DNA of 64,000 bases from Desmonostoc muscorum LEGE 12446 (GCF_015207005.2 NZ_JADEXS020000002.1:434001-498000), one strand, 5' to 3'; counted from the stretch's first letter, positions 7,873 to 17,086 are shown. The notes: generated by a model not told the origin, from the sequence alone. Translations and numbers: made by a program.

Positions 7873-8178
7873 ATGTATAACGAATACGACGATTTGAGTT
7901 TTGAAGAACAATTACACCTAACTGAATCCCTTATTAGACAGCGACACAATCAGCAGATGTTCTTGCGCCGGAATGCCCAACTGTTGCACCAGGAGTTAGA
8001 GCTTGAAGCCGAGCTGTTAGAAGACAATCCAGAGTTAGCCCAGGTGATTCATTCTCTTAATATGCAGGAGATTCAGAGTAATCAGCGAGGGCTAGAGAAT
8101 GTTTTATGCTCAGAAGACTCAGCGTCAAAGGAGCAAAGTTTTTTGAGTAGTTTTTTACCCGGACTGGGTGGGAGATAA
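7873..8178 (+). CDS. Hypothetical protein, 101 aa
   Basis: ATG 7873 is chosen because GGAG (7860-7863) lies nine bases upstream; an in-frame TTG at 7858 is possible. Acidic, Gln/Glu/Leu-rich and helical, probably coiled coil (about 5-75). It was the neighbour of the 6632 gene before the IS entered, two bases after that gene's original stop. Last gene of the plasmid module; function not recognised. Confidence 0.55.
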   Translation: MYNEYDDLSFEEQLHLTESLIRQRHNQQMFLRRNAQLLHQELELEAELLEDNPELAQVIHSLNMQEIQSNQRGLENVLCSEDSASKEQSFLSSFLPGLGGR

Positions 8179-8821
8179 ATAATTAATGGGCTAAATCTAT
8201 TTCTTTTGATGTTGCTACATAGCTGTTTTGAGTAATTGGGTAACAATAAAAGAGGATTAAAGTTATGTCAGACTTATCACAGACAAAGCTCGGACTCATA
8301 ACAAAATGATTGAACACGTTCGCTGGTTGCCAGATGTCCTTGAGGTGATTGATTTGAGTCTGGAACAGCCCAATTGAAAATATTTGATAGCAACTTGCAC
8401 CCTTACAAACCGGAATCGAGTTCAAAAGCTCCCATTGCTCTCAGGCGAATTGTTAGAAGTTCAACGTCTGTTATGGCTTTGTGCGGCCCCTGGCGAATGT
8501 TGCCAGGGGTAAACCAAAATGTTCCCGTAGATAATGTTGTTCCCCCAGTTTCAACTACCCCAGAAAGTATATAAACATACTCATCACAAAAATGGATGTG
8601 AACTGGAATTATATACTGCCAGCACTCATTTTCAAACGATGGATTGACCCATCTGGAACAGGCTCCGCTACTTTACGATCTACTTGTTGTACAGAACCAA
8701 AACCTAGAACCTGAAGTTTTAGCCACACAGATATCCTCGCACTTACTACGAAGCCTGACACGGTAGTTCCCAAAATAAGGGTAAAAGTCTGATATATATT
8801 TGAAGTCATTTGATTTTATAT
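8179..8821. other. 643-bp stretch without a convincing gene
   Basis: Only short frames are present, for example a 23-codon frame at about 8304 (MIEHVRWLPDVLEVIDLS) and a 38-codon stretch over 8390-8510. They look like eroded coding sequence but could not be assigned. No terminator or repeat stands out. Confidence 0.4.
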
Positions 8822-9691
8822 ATGCCGAAAATGCGAGCGAAAATACGAGATACAGAGATTTTCTTTGATGTGGAAGGTTCTGCACTAGTGGTGGATGGGG
8901 CGAGCATCTGCTCTAAACCTGTTGCCTTTCTAATTCACGGGGGGCCTGGTGCGGATCATACTTCCTTCAAACCAACTTTCTCGACTTTAAGCCAAAAACT
9001 ACAACTAGTTTATTTTGACCATCGCGGTCAAGGAAGGTCTGCCCGTGGGTCTAAAGAAACCTATACTTTAGACAATAATGTTGAAGATATGGAAGCATTG
9101 CGCCAACACCTTGGTCTGGAGAAAATTGTTGTGATTGGTAGTTCTTATGGTGGTATGGTGGCTCTAACTTATGCAGTACGCTATCCTCAGAATGTCTCTC
9201 ATCTGATTGTGATTGCCACGGCAGCCCATAGTGGCTTTTTAGAAAGAGCCAAAGAAATCTTAGCATCAAAAGGAACTGAGGAACAAAAAGTAAGCGTTCA
9301 GCGACTTTGGGATGGGAACTTTGAAAATGAGGAACAGCTAAGACAGTATTTTCAAGTGTTGGGACCAATGTATTCGCTAAGATACGATCCTATTAAGTCA
9401 GGCATTGCATGGAGCCGGAATATTCTCTCAATTGATGCGATCAATGTTGCTTTTGGCGGTTTCCTCCGCACCTACAATATTCTTGACCAGTTACATAAAA
9501 TTACTGCACCCACTTTAGTTATTGCAGGCCGGTATGACTGGATTTGCGCTCCAGAGTTTTCTGAAGAAATTGCTCAGGCAATTCCTAATGCCGATTTGAG
9601 AATTTTTGAGAATAGCAGTCATTTGATCCGCGCAGATGAGCCAGAAGCACTTTTAGATGCAATAGCCGGCTTTTTGGTTTACAAACGTTAG
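8822..9691 (+). CDS. Alpha/beta hydrolase, proline iminopeptidase-like
   Basis: 289 aa. The fold's landmarks are in order: oxyanion loop HGGPG (about 39-43), FDHRGQGRS, nucleophile elbow GSSYGG (Ser at about 119), acid in IAGRYDW (about 237) and His in NSSHLIRADEPE (about 262). HGGPG plus DHRGQG is typical of the proline iminopeptidase / peptidase S33 branch, but the substrate cannot be fixed from sequence. ATG 8822 is chosen over a TTG at 8810. It stands alone between long non-coding gaps, so it is likely monocistronic. Cytoplasmic, no signal peptide. Confidence 0.8.
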   Translation: MPKMRAKIRDTEIFFDVEGSALVVDGASICSKPVAFLIHGGPGADHTSFKPTFSTLSQKLQLVYFDHRGQGRSARGSKETYTLDNNVEDMEALRQHLGLEKIVVIGSSYGGMVALTYAVRYPQNVSHLIVIATAAHSGFLERAKEILASKGTEEQKVSVQRLWDGNFENEEQLRQYFQVLGPMYSLRYDPIKSGIAWSRNILSIDAINVAFGGFLRTYNILDQLHKITAPTLVIAGRYDWICAPEFSEEIAQAIPNADLRIFENSSHLIRADEPEALLDAIAGFLVYKR

Positions 9692-9943
9692 CTCAATTCG
9701 TAATACCATTTACTCAATTAATGAGAGAGACGATAACGCTGCACGTAATATTTAAATGGTTGGGGCATTATCCATTGGGTTAGGCGATATAAATCGGTAT
9801 GAAACTGCAATTGCTGTTTGAGCCTTGAATCCCCCGAATTCTATTCCGGGGAGTATGTCAATCACCTCTGTGATACTTAAAATTGTAAAAAATTGACCTG
9901 CTCTCTAGTATGCCTTCTCGAAAAGCCACTACTCGGATAAGCA
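9692..9943. other. Intergenic, with a GC-rich hairpin
   Basis: CCCCCGAAT (9831-9839) and ATTCCGGGG (9843-9851) form a short stem with one mismatch. No T-run follows, so a terminator role for either flanking gene is uncertain. Nothing else is seen. Confidence 0.35.
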
Positions 9944-10412
9944 TTAGGCATTGTTATTGCCGCCATTAACTGGTATGTCGAAATGCAATACGTCTTCGCG
10001 ATCGCCCAGCTTTGTATAAAGTTTAATGGCTGGATCGTCACAAATATCCGCCTGGACGAAAATGACATAAGCTCCATAAGCTGCTGCAACTTCTTTCAGC
10101 TTCTGAATTAATGCCGTTGCGATCCCTTGCCGTCGGTGTGCGGCGGCAACAGCTAGATCGTAGATGTAAATCTCGCTGCGCTCCTGCTCGAATTTTTTAA
10201 GCTCGTAGGCAGTAAGACCGCCAACGACCTCACCTTCTTTCAATGCGGCGATCGCAATGAAGTAGTCACTATCGAGCAGTTGCCGCAGATAGTCTGCACC
10301 CTTGCAGATTCCCATAGGTTTCCACCTCATCAAACGCCTCACCAAAGGTCGCTAATAGAGCTTCCATTAATGCAACGTCCTCCGGCACAATCTGTTGAAT
10401 GCTTAAGTTCAT
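9944..10412 (-). pseudogene. AAC(3)-I-like GNAT acetyltransferase, frameshifted
   Basis: GNAT-fold acetyltransferase closely resembling the AAC(3)-I (gentamicin 3-N-acetyltransferase) family: [37 protein letters not shown], then the acetyl-CoA loop [21 protein letters not shown], and LYTKLG near the end. The start (MNLSIQQIVPEDVALMEALL at 10412, with [14 protein letters not shown]) matches the family but lies in a different register from the rest. The total of 469 bp is one base out of frame, with the break near 10310-10330. As read, the gene is broken. Chromosomal AAC(3)-I-like proteins need not give resistance. Confidence 0.75.
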
Positions 10413-10449
10413 TAGTATTTCCTAAGCTATATTCCTGCTGAACGGCTAA

Positions 10450-10768
10450 ATCCTGCTCGTTCATACAATATCAGACGAAAGGGCTAAACCCAAAAATCAG
10501 TTGATTATCCTTTGCTGTTATGGCTGTCTTTGGGGTGCAATTATTGGAATTGCGACGTTGTTTATTAAGCCCAGTGTGACTATGGCGGCGATTGGGTTGG
10601 GTTTTACGGCTGGGGTGTCTGGGAAATCGTTGGTTCAAAAGGGGGATTGAAATTATTGCTGTCCTAACGGTCATAATCCCCTTATGGGCGCTTTTACACA
10701 TGGATTTTATACCTATGGGTGTACGCTATTCGCTGGAAACCTCTAAAGATAAAGACGATACTCAATAA
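10450..10768 (+). pseudogene. Decayed small membrane protein gene
   Basis: An open frame without a start runs to TGA near 10650 and reads QLIILCCYGCLWGAIIG and TMAAIGLGFTAGVSGK, both hydrophobic. Immediately after a G5 run the next frame continues with EIIAVLTVIIPLWALLHMDF to TAA at 10766-10768. A one-base change in the G run would join them into a two- or three-helix membrane protein. Function unknown. Confidence 0.35.
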
Positions 10769-11214
10769 CTCAAGTTTGACCGTAGGTACTCTTACACGCT
10801 ACCTGCGGTCGTTACCTCCTATAATCGCATCTCAAGAATTACTTCTAATCAACTGTAACAAGATAGACTCAAGACTTTGTAATGCTGCGTTTGTGGTACG
10901 TTGATGTTCTTCACGCATTACGCTGATGTTGTTCATGGCTATCACGTAACTCAAGTAACACATCATCCAAAAGTTCAAAGTTTAATCCCACCCTATTTCG
11001 CATTACAGTGGCAGCATTTAATGAACGTGCGCTCAAAGCATGGAAAAAAGCCGAATTTAAACAGGTACAGTCATTTCAAGCACTAGACGATAAGGAACTA
11101 TTTATTATACTGGTGCGGCATATTTGAGAAGTCTATTGTAGAAGGACAAATTATTTGACTAAAGTAGTAGATTGTGTGCCATAAATCTAAATTTTTCTAG
11201 GTTTCCAGCAATTT
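10769..11214. other. 446-bp stretch with eroded coding fragments
   Basis: A short plus-strand frame ending at about 11127 reads AAFNERALKAWKKAEFKQVQ and looks protein-like but has no start. Nothing assignable. Confidence 0.35.
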
Positions 11215-11802
11215 CTATAACTCCATGCCAGAAACCCTAAAATTAGATATTGAATGCTTACATATCACCTGTGCTGCTATTGAAAGGTTAACCAAAATAT
11301 AGTCAGCAATTCCTAAACGAGACATTTGGGGCTGATATTGATTACCCTGATCTATCAAAATCGTTTTACACCCTGCACTATGTCCAGCTTCTACATCACT
11401 GAGATTATCACCAATAAACCAAGAATTTGCTAAATCTATATTTTGTTCGCTAGCTGCACGTAAAATCAAGCCTGGTTTTGGTTTACGGCATTCGCAAGCA
11501 ATTGCATACTCAGATATTACACCATTTGGATGATGGGGACAGTAGTAGAACCCATCTAGCGATAGATCCGCTTTTTCTAATATTTCATTCAATCGCGCTT
11601 CCACTCCCGCCAAGGCAGATTCTGGAAAATAATCCCGTGCTACTCCCGACTGGTTAGTAATCACAATTAATTTATATCCAGCTTTGCTAAGTATTTGTAA
11701 TCCTTCAATAGCACCGATTTTCATTTCGATTAATTGCGGATCAACATTGTTTGGTACATTTTCAATTAAAGTGCCATCTTTATCTAGAAATATCGCCGGC
11801 AT
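11215..11802 (-). CDS. gmhB: HAD-IIIA phosphatase, GmhB-like
   Basis: 195 aa from ATG 11802; an upstream TTG at 11856 would add 18 poorly conserved residues. Family: D,D-heptose 1,7-bisphosphate 7-phosphatase, which makes ADP-heptose precursors for LPS or S-layer glycans. Visible: catalytic FLDKDGT (5-11), VITNQSG, the zinc loop CPHHP...CECRKPKPG, and GDNLSDVEAG. All four HAD motifs and the four zinc ligands are present, so it should be active. It is alone; no other heptose genes lie nearby. HisB-type histidinol phosphatase is the main alternative and is less likely. Confidence 0.82.
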   Translation of the reverse strand: MPAIFLDKDGTLIENVPNNVDPQLIEMKIGAIEGLQILSKAGYKLIVITNQSGVARDYFPESALAGVEARLNEILEKADLSLDGFYYCPHHPNGVISEYAIACECRKPKPGLILRAASEQNIDLANSWFIGDNLSDVEAGHSAGCKTILIDQGNQYQPQMSRLGIADYILVNLSIAAQVICKHSISNFRVSGMEL

Positions 11803-11958
11803 TTGAGATTGCGAATTTAATTTGTTAGTTCGATGCCAAATTTTCTGATTTTCCAAGAAGTATATTTCCCCATCTTAAATCTAATACCACTTGCAAAAGA
11901 CGACAACGGTGTTGCCGTGTCTCCCGTAAGCGATCGCGTCCAGCATTATCGCACAGTA

Positions 11959-12898
11959 TAGAACCCATTTGACATCTAAGAAGGTGCTGCAAGCCTCTTA
12001 ATCATTAGCCTGATGAAGCAGATATTGAGTTTGGCAGTGGCACTAACCAGGGTTCGTTCAAAGTTCTTAACCAGAATTTTACAGCGCTCCATCCAAGCAT
12101 TGGAGCGTTCGATCACCCATCTAGCTATTGCCGGAACAAATCCAGATTTTCCTTGTGCCGCTTTCTCTTGTTTTGAGGGTTTCGTAGAAAGTTGAAACTG
12201 AATTTTGGTCATGATCTCTGGGTAAATTCGCTCTAACTCCTGAGTCAAATATTCTGGGTGATACCCATGATCTAGCAGGATAGTAATCTTGGGAATATCG
12301 ATAGGTTTTGACTTGAAGTAGTCGATGTTGAGAGTAAACATCTCAATTAATCCGGCATCATCCGAGACATTGGCGCGAGTACAGAGCGTAAAAAAGGGAA
12401 ACCCAAGGGTGTCAATAGCCAAATGCCTTTTAATACCGTTGGTGGCTTTGTAGAAGCAAAAACCTTTCGACTCCACACTGGCGTTGCAGGTATTTTTCAC
12501 TGCTTGGGAGTCAATGATGATCAATGTCGTCCAGTGCGGTTTTTTTTTTACCTGTTCACGCACTTGTCCATGTAAGACACTCATCAGTTCCTCAAATACC
12601 CCGGCTGCTCGCCACTGTTTGTAGTGCCAATATACAGTGGAATAAGGGGGGAGGTCTTTAGGTAAGTCTTGCCAATTGCATCCATTTTTTAGTTGATAGA
12701 GAATTCCATTGAAGATATCTCGCTTTGGCCAGTTGGTCGGTCGAGTCTGCTTCTTAGTCGGTAATATCTCTTGCAATAAGGGTTCAAAAATTTCCCATTC
12801 TGCATCAGTGAGGTTGCTGGAATACGCCATTAGTATTGGATTTTAGATGCTGAGGAGTACCTTAATTCAAAACCTCACAAGATGTCAAATGGGTTCTA
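11959..12898 (-). mobile_element. IS5-family insertion sequence, apparently intact
   Basis: Perfect inverted repeats start TAGAACCCATTTGACATCT (from 11959) and end with the inverse at 12898. TA on either side (11957-11958, 12899-12900) is the likely target duplication. Length about 940 bp. It carries one uninterrupted transposase. It lies in a gap, so no gene is visibly broken. Confidence 0.88.
11976..12830 (-). CDS. IS5-family transposase, full length
   Basis: 284 aa, uninterrupted. N-terminal DUF4096-type domain (MAYSSNLTDAEWEIFEPLL, CNWQDLPKDLPPYSTVYWHY). Catalytic residues are seen in LIIIDSQAVKN (Asp), ITILLDHGYHPEYL (Asp) and WVIERSNAWMERCKIL (Glu). The stop codon lies inside the terminal repeat. 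This is one of the few elements here that looks able to move. Confidence 0.9.
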   Translation of the reverse strand: MAYSSNLTDAEWEIFEPLLQEILPTKKQTRPTNWPKRDIFNGILYQLKNGCNWQDLPKDLPPYSTVYWHYKQWRAAGVFEELMSVLHGQVREQVKKKPHWTTLIIIDSQAVKNTCNASVESKGFCFYKATNGIKRHLAIDTLGFPFFTLCTRANVSDDAGLIEMFTLNIDYFKSKPIDIPKITILLDHGYHPEYLTQELERIYPEIMTKIQFQLSTKPSKQEKAAQGKSGFVPAIARWVIERSNAWMERCKILVKNFERTLVSATAKLNICFIRLMIKRLAAPS

Positions 12899-13010
12899 TA
12901 AAACTCGCCAATATAAAAAAGCAAGTATAGTCATTTACAACAGTGGCAAGATTTGATATGCAGTGTATCATCTCCAGCTTATTGTCTATATAATTTGCTG
13001 ACTATTTCAT

Positions 13011-13169
13011 GTGGAAACTAAGGATGTATATGTAAATATCTGTATTAAGGTTAGAGAACTTCCTGGGCTGAAATCAAAACTAACAGAGATTTGTGATTCC
13101 GCAGAAATTGAATATGCCTTTACTCAAGGGTTTGGCAAGCTTGCTAAGGTCATGTTCCGGTTAAGTTGA
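13011..13169 (+). CDS. Possible small protein, 52 aa (GTG start)
   Basis: The frame from GTG 13011 to TGA 13167-13169 reads VETKDVYVNICIKVRELPGL and ends GFGKLAKVMFRLS. It has protein-like composition but no clear ribosome-binding site and no recognised family. It may be a remnant. The rest of 12901-13310 shows nothing. Confidence 0.3.
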   Translation: METKDVYVNICIKVRELPGLKSKLTEICDSAEIEYAFTQGFGKLAKVMFRLS

Positions 13170-13310
13170 TTCCCAATGTTGGGTCATAATTGAATGGCAC
13201 GCTTGAAAAGCGCTAACCCTTGATATTACTGGTTTTTGGGTGTGAAATTTAGGTTTTGCTGTAGGAAATTAAGAAGAATTTACGGGTATTTCACACTCGT
13301 CCGGTGAAAA

Positions 13311-13949
13311 CTATTTTGATTCACACTGTGCTGTGTGAAAAGCCATCTGCCAGAAATTATGTTCAAATTTTGCAACCATTAAAAAAGATTCTTCAGCTTG
13401 TTTTTGAATATCTTCCTGTGCCGTTTCTAAAACCTCATCAGCTTGCTGTGACAAAAGTTTTACATATTTTGTAAAATCAGTATTTCCCCATCTTTGTGCA
13501 AATTCATCGTAAGGTGCAGGCATCTTACCTGGTAGTTGCCAACCTTGATTATAGGCTAATTCAATAGCCCAAAATGCAGTTGCTTGCACAGGATAAGGCT
13601 TGTCTGCAAAACTATGCATATATTCACAATATTCTCTACAGGTTGGTTGTTTTTTTATATTAAGATCCAGTTGTCGTTGGGTAGCTTTTTCTTTAAACCA
13701 ATTGAGTTCGTCTTTAAGAGCTGCCAGTCCTCCAAGTATCACATCAAAATGTTCTGGAGGTGCGCTGGCTAATACTCGCCCTACCATCCGCGTAAATTCC
13801 ACAACAAACAGATAATCTTGCATCAACCATGTATTGAATTGCTGGGGTTGAATTATACCTAATTGACACTGTTCTAGAAAGGGATGCACAGTTGCTTCTT
13901 GCCAATCTTGAGCGTGATTTTCTAAAAGAAGTTTGCAGGTAATAGTCAT
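13311..13949 (-). CDS. TenA/PQQC-like protein (thiaminase II family)
   Basis: 212 aa, all-helical TenA fold. Family members hydrolyse aminopyrimidines for thiamine salvage. Seen: FNTWLMQDYLFVVEFTRM near 38-55, REYCEYMHSFA near 104-114, AIELAYNQGW, and FEHNFWQMAFHTAQ near the end with a Glu in the position of the family's catalytic acid. The motifs fit the TenA_E type (no second catalytic Cys is obvious), whose substrate is less certain. Nothing for thiamine synthesis lies nearby. Confidence 0.75.
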   Translation of the reverse strand: MTITCKLLLENHAQDWQEATVHPFLEQCQLGIIQPQQFNTWLMQDYLFVVEFTRMVGRVLASAPPEHFDVILGGLAALKDELNWFKEKATQRQLDLNIKKQPTCREYCEYMHSFADKPYPVQATAFWAIELAYNQGWQLPGKMPAPYDEFAQRWGNTDFTKYVKLLSQQADEVLETAQEDIQKQAEESFLMVAKFEHNFWQMAFHTAQCESK

Positions 13950-14084
13950 TTTGGCTCAATAGGTGTTTCCGGGAGATGGAATGGAGAGGAGCAGACTGCT
14001 AAAATCCTAACGATTTTACCTGTATATTAACAAACACTTGCAGGCACTTTGCAATTCAATTGAAAGTATCTACGCCCAAGAAAA

Positions 14085-14525
14085 TTACCATTTTTTGTAA
14101 GGCAGGAATTTACCTGACATAACAATTTTCACGCGTTCGCCTTTTGGGTTTTCTTCCTTGTCTACATTCAAAGTAAAATCAATAGCACTCATAATTCCAT
14201 CACCAAACTTTTCTTGAACTACATCTTTTAGTGGAAGTCCATACACCTGCATAATTTCATAGAACCGATAAATAAAAGGGTCAGTTGGAACAACAGCATC
14301 ACTACCTTTTATCGGATATTTACTCAGTTCTTTAGCATCGTCTATATCAAGCCCTAATGTATCAACTAATAACTTTGCTTCTTCAGGTGAAGCACTCGCT
14401 TGCCGATAAATTACAGAGGCAATCCATACTTCATTACATTGCAAAACTTCTGCTAATTCTGCAAAAGTCAGCCCCTTGTTTTCTTTGGCTGTTAAAAGTT
14501 TTTGGGTAATTTCAGGAATAGACAT
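14085..14525 (-). CDS. cynS: Cyanate hydratase (cyanase)
   Basis: 146 aa, the usual length. Cyanase converts cyanate plus bicarbonate to ammonia and CO2, using a decamer. N-terminal helical domain ([20 protein letters not shown], 12-31) and C-terminal catalytic domain with Arg87 and Glu90 ([12 protein letters not shown]) and Ser113 ([10 protein letters not shown]). These equal the three active-site residues of the E. coli enzyme. No cyanate transporter or regulator lies next to it, so it is likely monocistronic. Confidence 0.95.
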   Translation of the reverse strand: MSIPEITQKLLTAKENKGLTFAELAEVLQCNEVWIASVIYRQASASPEEAKLLVDTLGLDIDDAKELSKYPIKGSDAVVPTDPFIYRFYEIMQVYGLPLKDVVQEKFGDGIMSAIDFTLNVDKEENPKGERVKIVMSGKFLPYKKW

Positions 14526-14690
14526 TTGAACGTAAAATAAGATTAGATTTATACATTAACAAGCATACACTAACTCAACGTATGAAGCTCAAAACCCATT
14601 TTCTGTCTGTTTTTTAAAACTTGGCTCAGATTTTTTTGACCAGAGTAATGTAAGAGCGATTATTTACCGCTCCTTTGCTCCTATTAACTT

Positions 14691-15209
14691 TTAGCCTGGT
14701 GTTAGCTTTAATTCTTTAGATTTACTGGAATTGACTATTTTCACCAAGTGCTGATTCAGATAACTTTGCGCTGAGATATAAAGACTTTCCCAAATCTCTT
14801 GATTGCGGCTGATTTTTGTGCCGACTGTATTTCCTGCTGTTTTCTCCGATACTAAGTATTTGCGGAAGTAGTTAGTCCACAGGTGTTGGAGAAAATCTTC
14901 GGCGAATTCGTTAAACGGCAGAATCCATTTATAGTCTTTATCCAGAAATACCCGATAGGACGCAATTATCGGTAGTGCCAAGTCGGTTGGCGCACCAAAC
15001 CCAAATGAATACTTGCTGTCCGGCAACAACGTTGTTTTACGTATATCTATTGATGCTAAATCGTTCACACCCTTTCTTCTGGGGTTGCTGATATGTTCTT
15101 GGATTATTTCGTAAAGTCTTTGCTCTATCCACAGAGATTGAGTCAAGAGAGGCAGTAAGGCGGTTAATCTTTCCCTTTCTGTGTCTGTGATGTTAGAGGG
15201 AATACTCAT
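14691..15209 (-). CDS. Hypothetical protein, 172 aa
   Basis: Starts MSIPSNITDTERERLTALLP. Soluble and helical, with a central segment LPIIASYRVFLDKDYKWILPF. It ends LKLTPG. Its start lies 39 bp from the end of the 1,839-bp IS, so its upstream region was replaced by the IS and its expression may be altered. Family not recognised. Confidence 0.55.
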   Translation of the reverse strand: MSIPSNITDTERERLTALLPLLTQSLWIEQRLYEIIQEHISNPRRKGVNDLASIDIRKTTLLPDSKYSFGFGAPTDLALPIIASYRVFLDKDYKWILPFNEFAEDFLQHLWTNYFRKYLVSEKTAGNTVGTKISRNQEIWESLYISAQSYLNQHLVKIVNSSKSKELKLTPG

Positions 15210-15261
15210 ACCTGCTGGATGCTTGGCTCGTTTATTGCTGTCGGGATCCCTGGCTGTCTAA

Positions 15262-16089
15262 TTAGTATTTAAGAGCTTGAAACTCAAGCACAGTGAGAAG
15301 TCCCTGATGTTGATTGACCAAAGATTGTATTGTGCTAACTGGATTACGATGAAGGCGACGTTTTTGTTGGCGAGGAGCTTGTGCGATCGCTAATCTACGA
15401 CGTTGAGTTTTATACTCAGCTATAGGTACTTCCCGAATTTGTTGAAGTAACTGTTTTTCGTTTTGAGCTACAAATAGAACTTGATATTGGCCCAAATCAC
15501 GTAATTCAACAGTTGATTTGCGTCCACTAATACGTCGCTGATGGCGACGCAAATGACTAAATAAAGACTCGATTTTCAGGTTATCTGGTGGCAAACCAGG
15601 GATATCATAGCAGTGTAATAAGTCAGTACTGTATTTATCCCATAAACGTTGTAACTTTTTTTTGAGAGCAAACTGTGCCGGATTTTGTTGATGGTCAGGT
15701 TGAAACATCTGTAATAACTCTTCCATCTCACGCCGAACTTGAAAGCTTGTTAAAGGGATTTGGGCAGTCTCTGTAATATCGATTACATCATCTGAGGTAC
15801 GGTCAGAATTATTAGGATAGCGCAAACAATTAGCAATTCGTCGCAACCATTGGTGCGCCTCTGACAAGTCAGACGCGACTGAACGATTATTACTTAAGGC
15901 AAGGTCCACCCATACTGATAACAGAGATAAATAATCTGTATCAATTTCCCGGTATGGTAAACTACGTAGTACTTCTCCAATAGCTAATAGTTGCTGGTAG
16001 CCCATTAAACCACCCCAACTAAACGGTTTGCGACTTGTGCGATTGACACAATCCCGAATCGCCGCACGAATTTGAGCTTCCACTGCCAT
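15262..16089 (-). CDS. Transposase part B (third catalytic residue)
   Basis: 275 aa from the ATG at 16089, one base overlapping the stop of part A; the open frame extends further up (TTG 16110 and beyond). It carries LKIESLFSHLRRHQRRISGRKS, the Glu-containing block that completes a DDE core in MULE-like transposases, and basic C-terminal stretches. Since the second copy in this window is split in the same way, the split is a property of a recently moving element. The product is either made by coupled re-initiation or as a -1 frameshift fusion. Confidence 0.8.
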   Translation of the reverse strand: MAVEAQIRAAIRDCVNRTSRKPFSWGGLMGYQQLLAIGEVLRSLPYREIDTDYLSLLSVWVDLALSNNRSVASDLSEAHQWLRRIANCLRYPNNSDRTSDDVIDITETAQIPLTSFQVRREMEELLQMFQPDHQQNPAQFALKKKLQRLWDKYSTDLLHCYDIPGLPPDNLKIESLFSHLRRHQRRISGRKSTVELRDLGQYQVLFVAQNEKQLLQQIREVPIAEYKTQRRRLAIAQAPRQQKRRLHRNPVSTIQSLVNQHQGLLTVLEFQALKY

Positions 16090-17072
16090 TAATTCTGCGT
16101 CTCGTGACAAATAGGGGATGACTGAAAAAGGGGGGTACTATCTAGCTGCTGTTCGGAGCTTGGTTTTTGGGGTCTTTCAGAGTAATCAGGAACTTTTGGC
16201 AGCCCGTCTAAATCTGCCTTTAATTGCTGTCGGAGCTTTGTATCTAATGGCAGCACAGATTCACTCAAATTACTTAGGAAGTGTGCCTGACAACGTTGAT
16301 GTGGTACATCTGTCCAAGTTGAATTTATTGCCGCGATGATTGCTGATTCCCCATCTGATAATGTTGCCAGCACTGTGTACGGCAACTCCTTATATGGTTG
16401 CAGCCACTCAATTAACCGTTGTGCTTGTGCCTGTGGCAATTGAATTGCACTAACTGGTGTGCCACTTAATACCTCGTATAACACATACAACAAAGTCCCA
16501 TGACCCTCTGGCTGTAAGGCATCAATTGCCCAAATCAAACCACCATGTTCAATCGCTGTCGCAGCTAACTTCTCAGCCGTATGTGCAATCGTTCCACCCA
16601 ACAGTGCCAAAAATTGACCGTATAACTTGCCCACATTGCTTTCGTTAATTTCAACACCGCGCTGGTTTAATGAGCGTTGAATTTCTACCAACTGTTGATG
16701 CTCATGTTCATGTTGCCAACCAATAAATGCCAGCACGTCTAGCCCGTAGGTACTGTAAGGCAGACTGTACTTTAGCACCCCAGTAGCGTAGTAATGTTTA
16801 CCAAAATGTGTGCAATTGGGATTGGTACATTCTTTACTTTTACCTGCCACAAACACTGCACCATCCATTGTTTGAATGGTTTTACGCATGTGCCTTGGTC
16901 TACGTAGAACTAACTCTTTACCACAATGCACACATTCGATGAGCGAACATTCTAAAATTATTCGTTTGATGTTACTGAATTTTCGTTCTGGGCGATGGCG
17001 AGGCAACTTTACTATCACTAATTTTTTACTGCTGCTAGGTGCTTTCCTCAGCTTACCTGCTTTGTATACCAA
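16089..17072 (-). CDS. Transposase part A (zinc finger, first two Asp)
   Basis: 327 aa. Cys pairs CVHCGKEL and CTNPNC form an N-terminal zinc-binding domain. Catalytic-core motifs: WAIDALQPEGHG (first Asp) and LSDGESAIIAAI...CQAHFL, the Asp and C-x2-H of MULE-like/ISL3-like DDE transposases. The frame ends QSSPICHETQN just before the third catalytic residue, which lies in part B. The stop overlaps the ATG of part B (TAATG). Upstream of the overlap, a C6T5 run (16135-16125, minus strand) could allow -1 slippage. Confidence 0.85.
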   Translation of the reverse strand: MVYKAGKLRKAPSSSKKLVIVKLPRHRPERKFSNIKRIILECSLIECVHCGKELVLRRPRHMRKTIQTMDGAVFVAGKSKECTNPNCTHFGKHYYATGVLKYSLPYSTYGLDVLAFIGWQHEHEHQQLVEIQRSLNQRGVEINESNVGKLYGQFLALLGGTIAHTAEKLAATAIEHGGLIWAIDALQPEGHGTLLYVLYEVLSGTPVSAIQLPQAQAQRLIEWLQPYKELPYTVLATLSDGESAIIAAINSTWTDVPHQRCQAHFLSNLSESVLPLDTKLRQQLKADLDGLPKVPDYSERPQKPSSEQQLDSTPLFQSSPICHETQN

Positions 17073-17086
17073 CTAGATAGCTAGGG

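Larger units (their letters stand above)
15248..17086 (-). mobile_element. 1,839-bp IS with split transposase, copy 1
   Basis: Apparently identical to 40559-42397. Imperfect inverted ends: CCCTGGCTGTCTAATTAGTA (15248) versus CCCTAGCTATCTAGTTGGTA (inverse, ending 17086). Unlike copy 2, the flanks do not match (GTCGGGAT left, AGTGCGAG right), so this copy has undergone an adjacent deletion or recombination since insertion. On the right it cuts a sigma factor gene after 48 codons. Confidence 0.92.

Noticed and set aside
8183..8425. 80-aa minus-strand frame
   Set aside because: No ribosome-binding site, no protein-like pattern; overlaps eroded plus-strand fragments.
9831..9851. Terminator for the hydrolase gene
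   Set aside because: Stem is present but no T-run follows on either strand; left as an unassigned hairpin.
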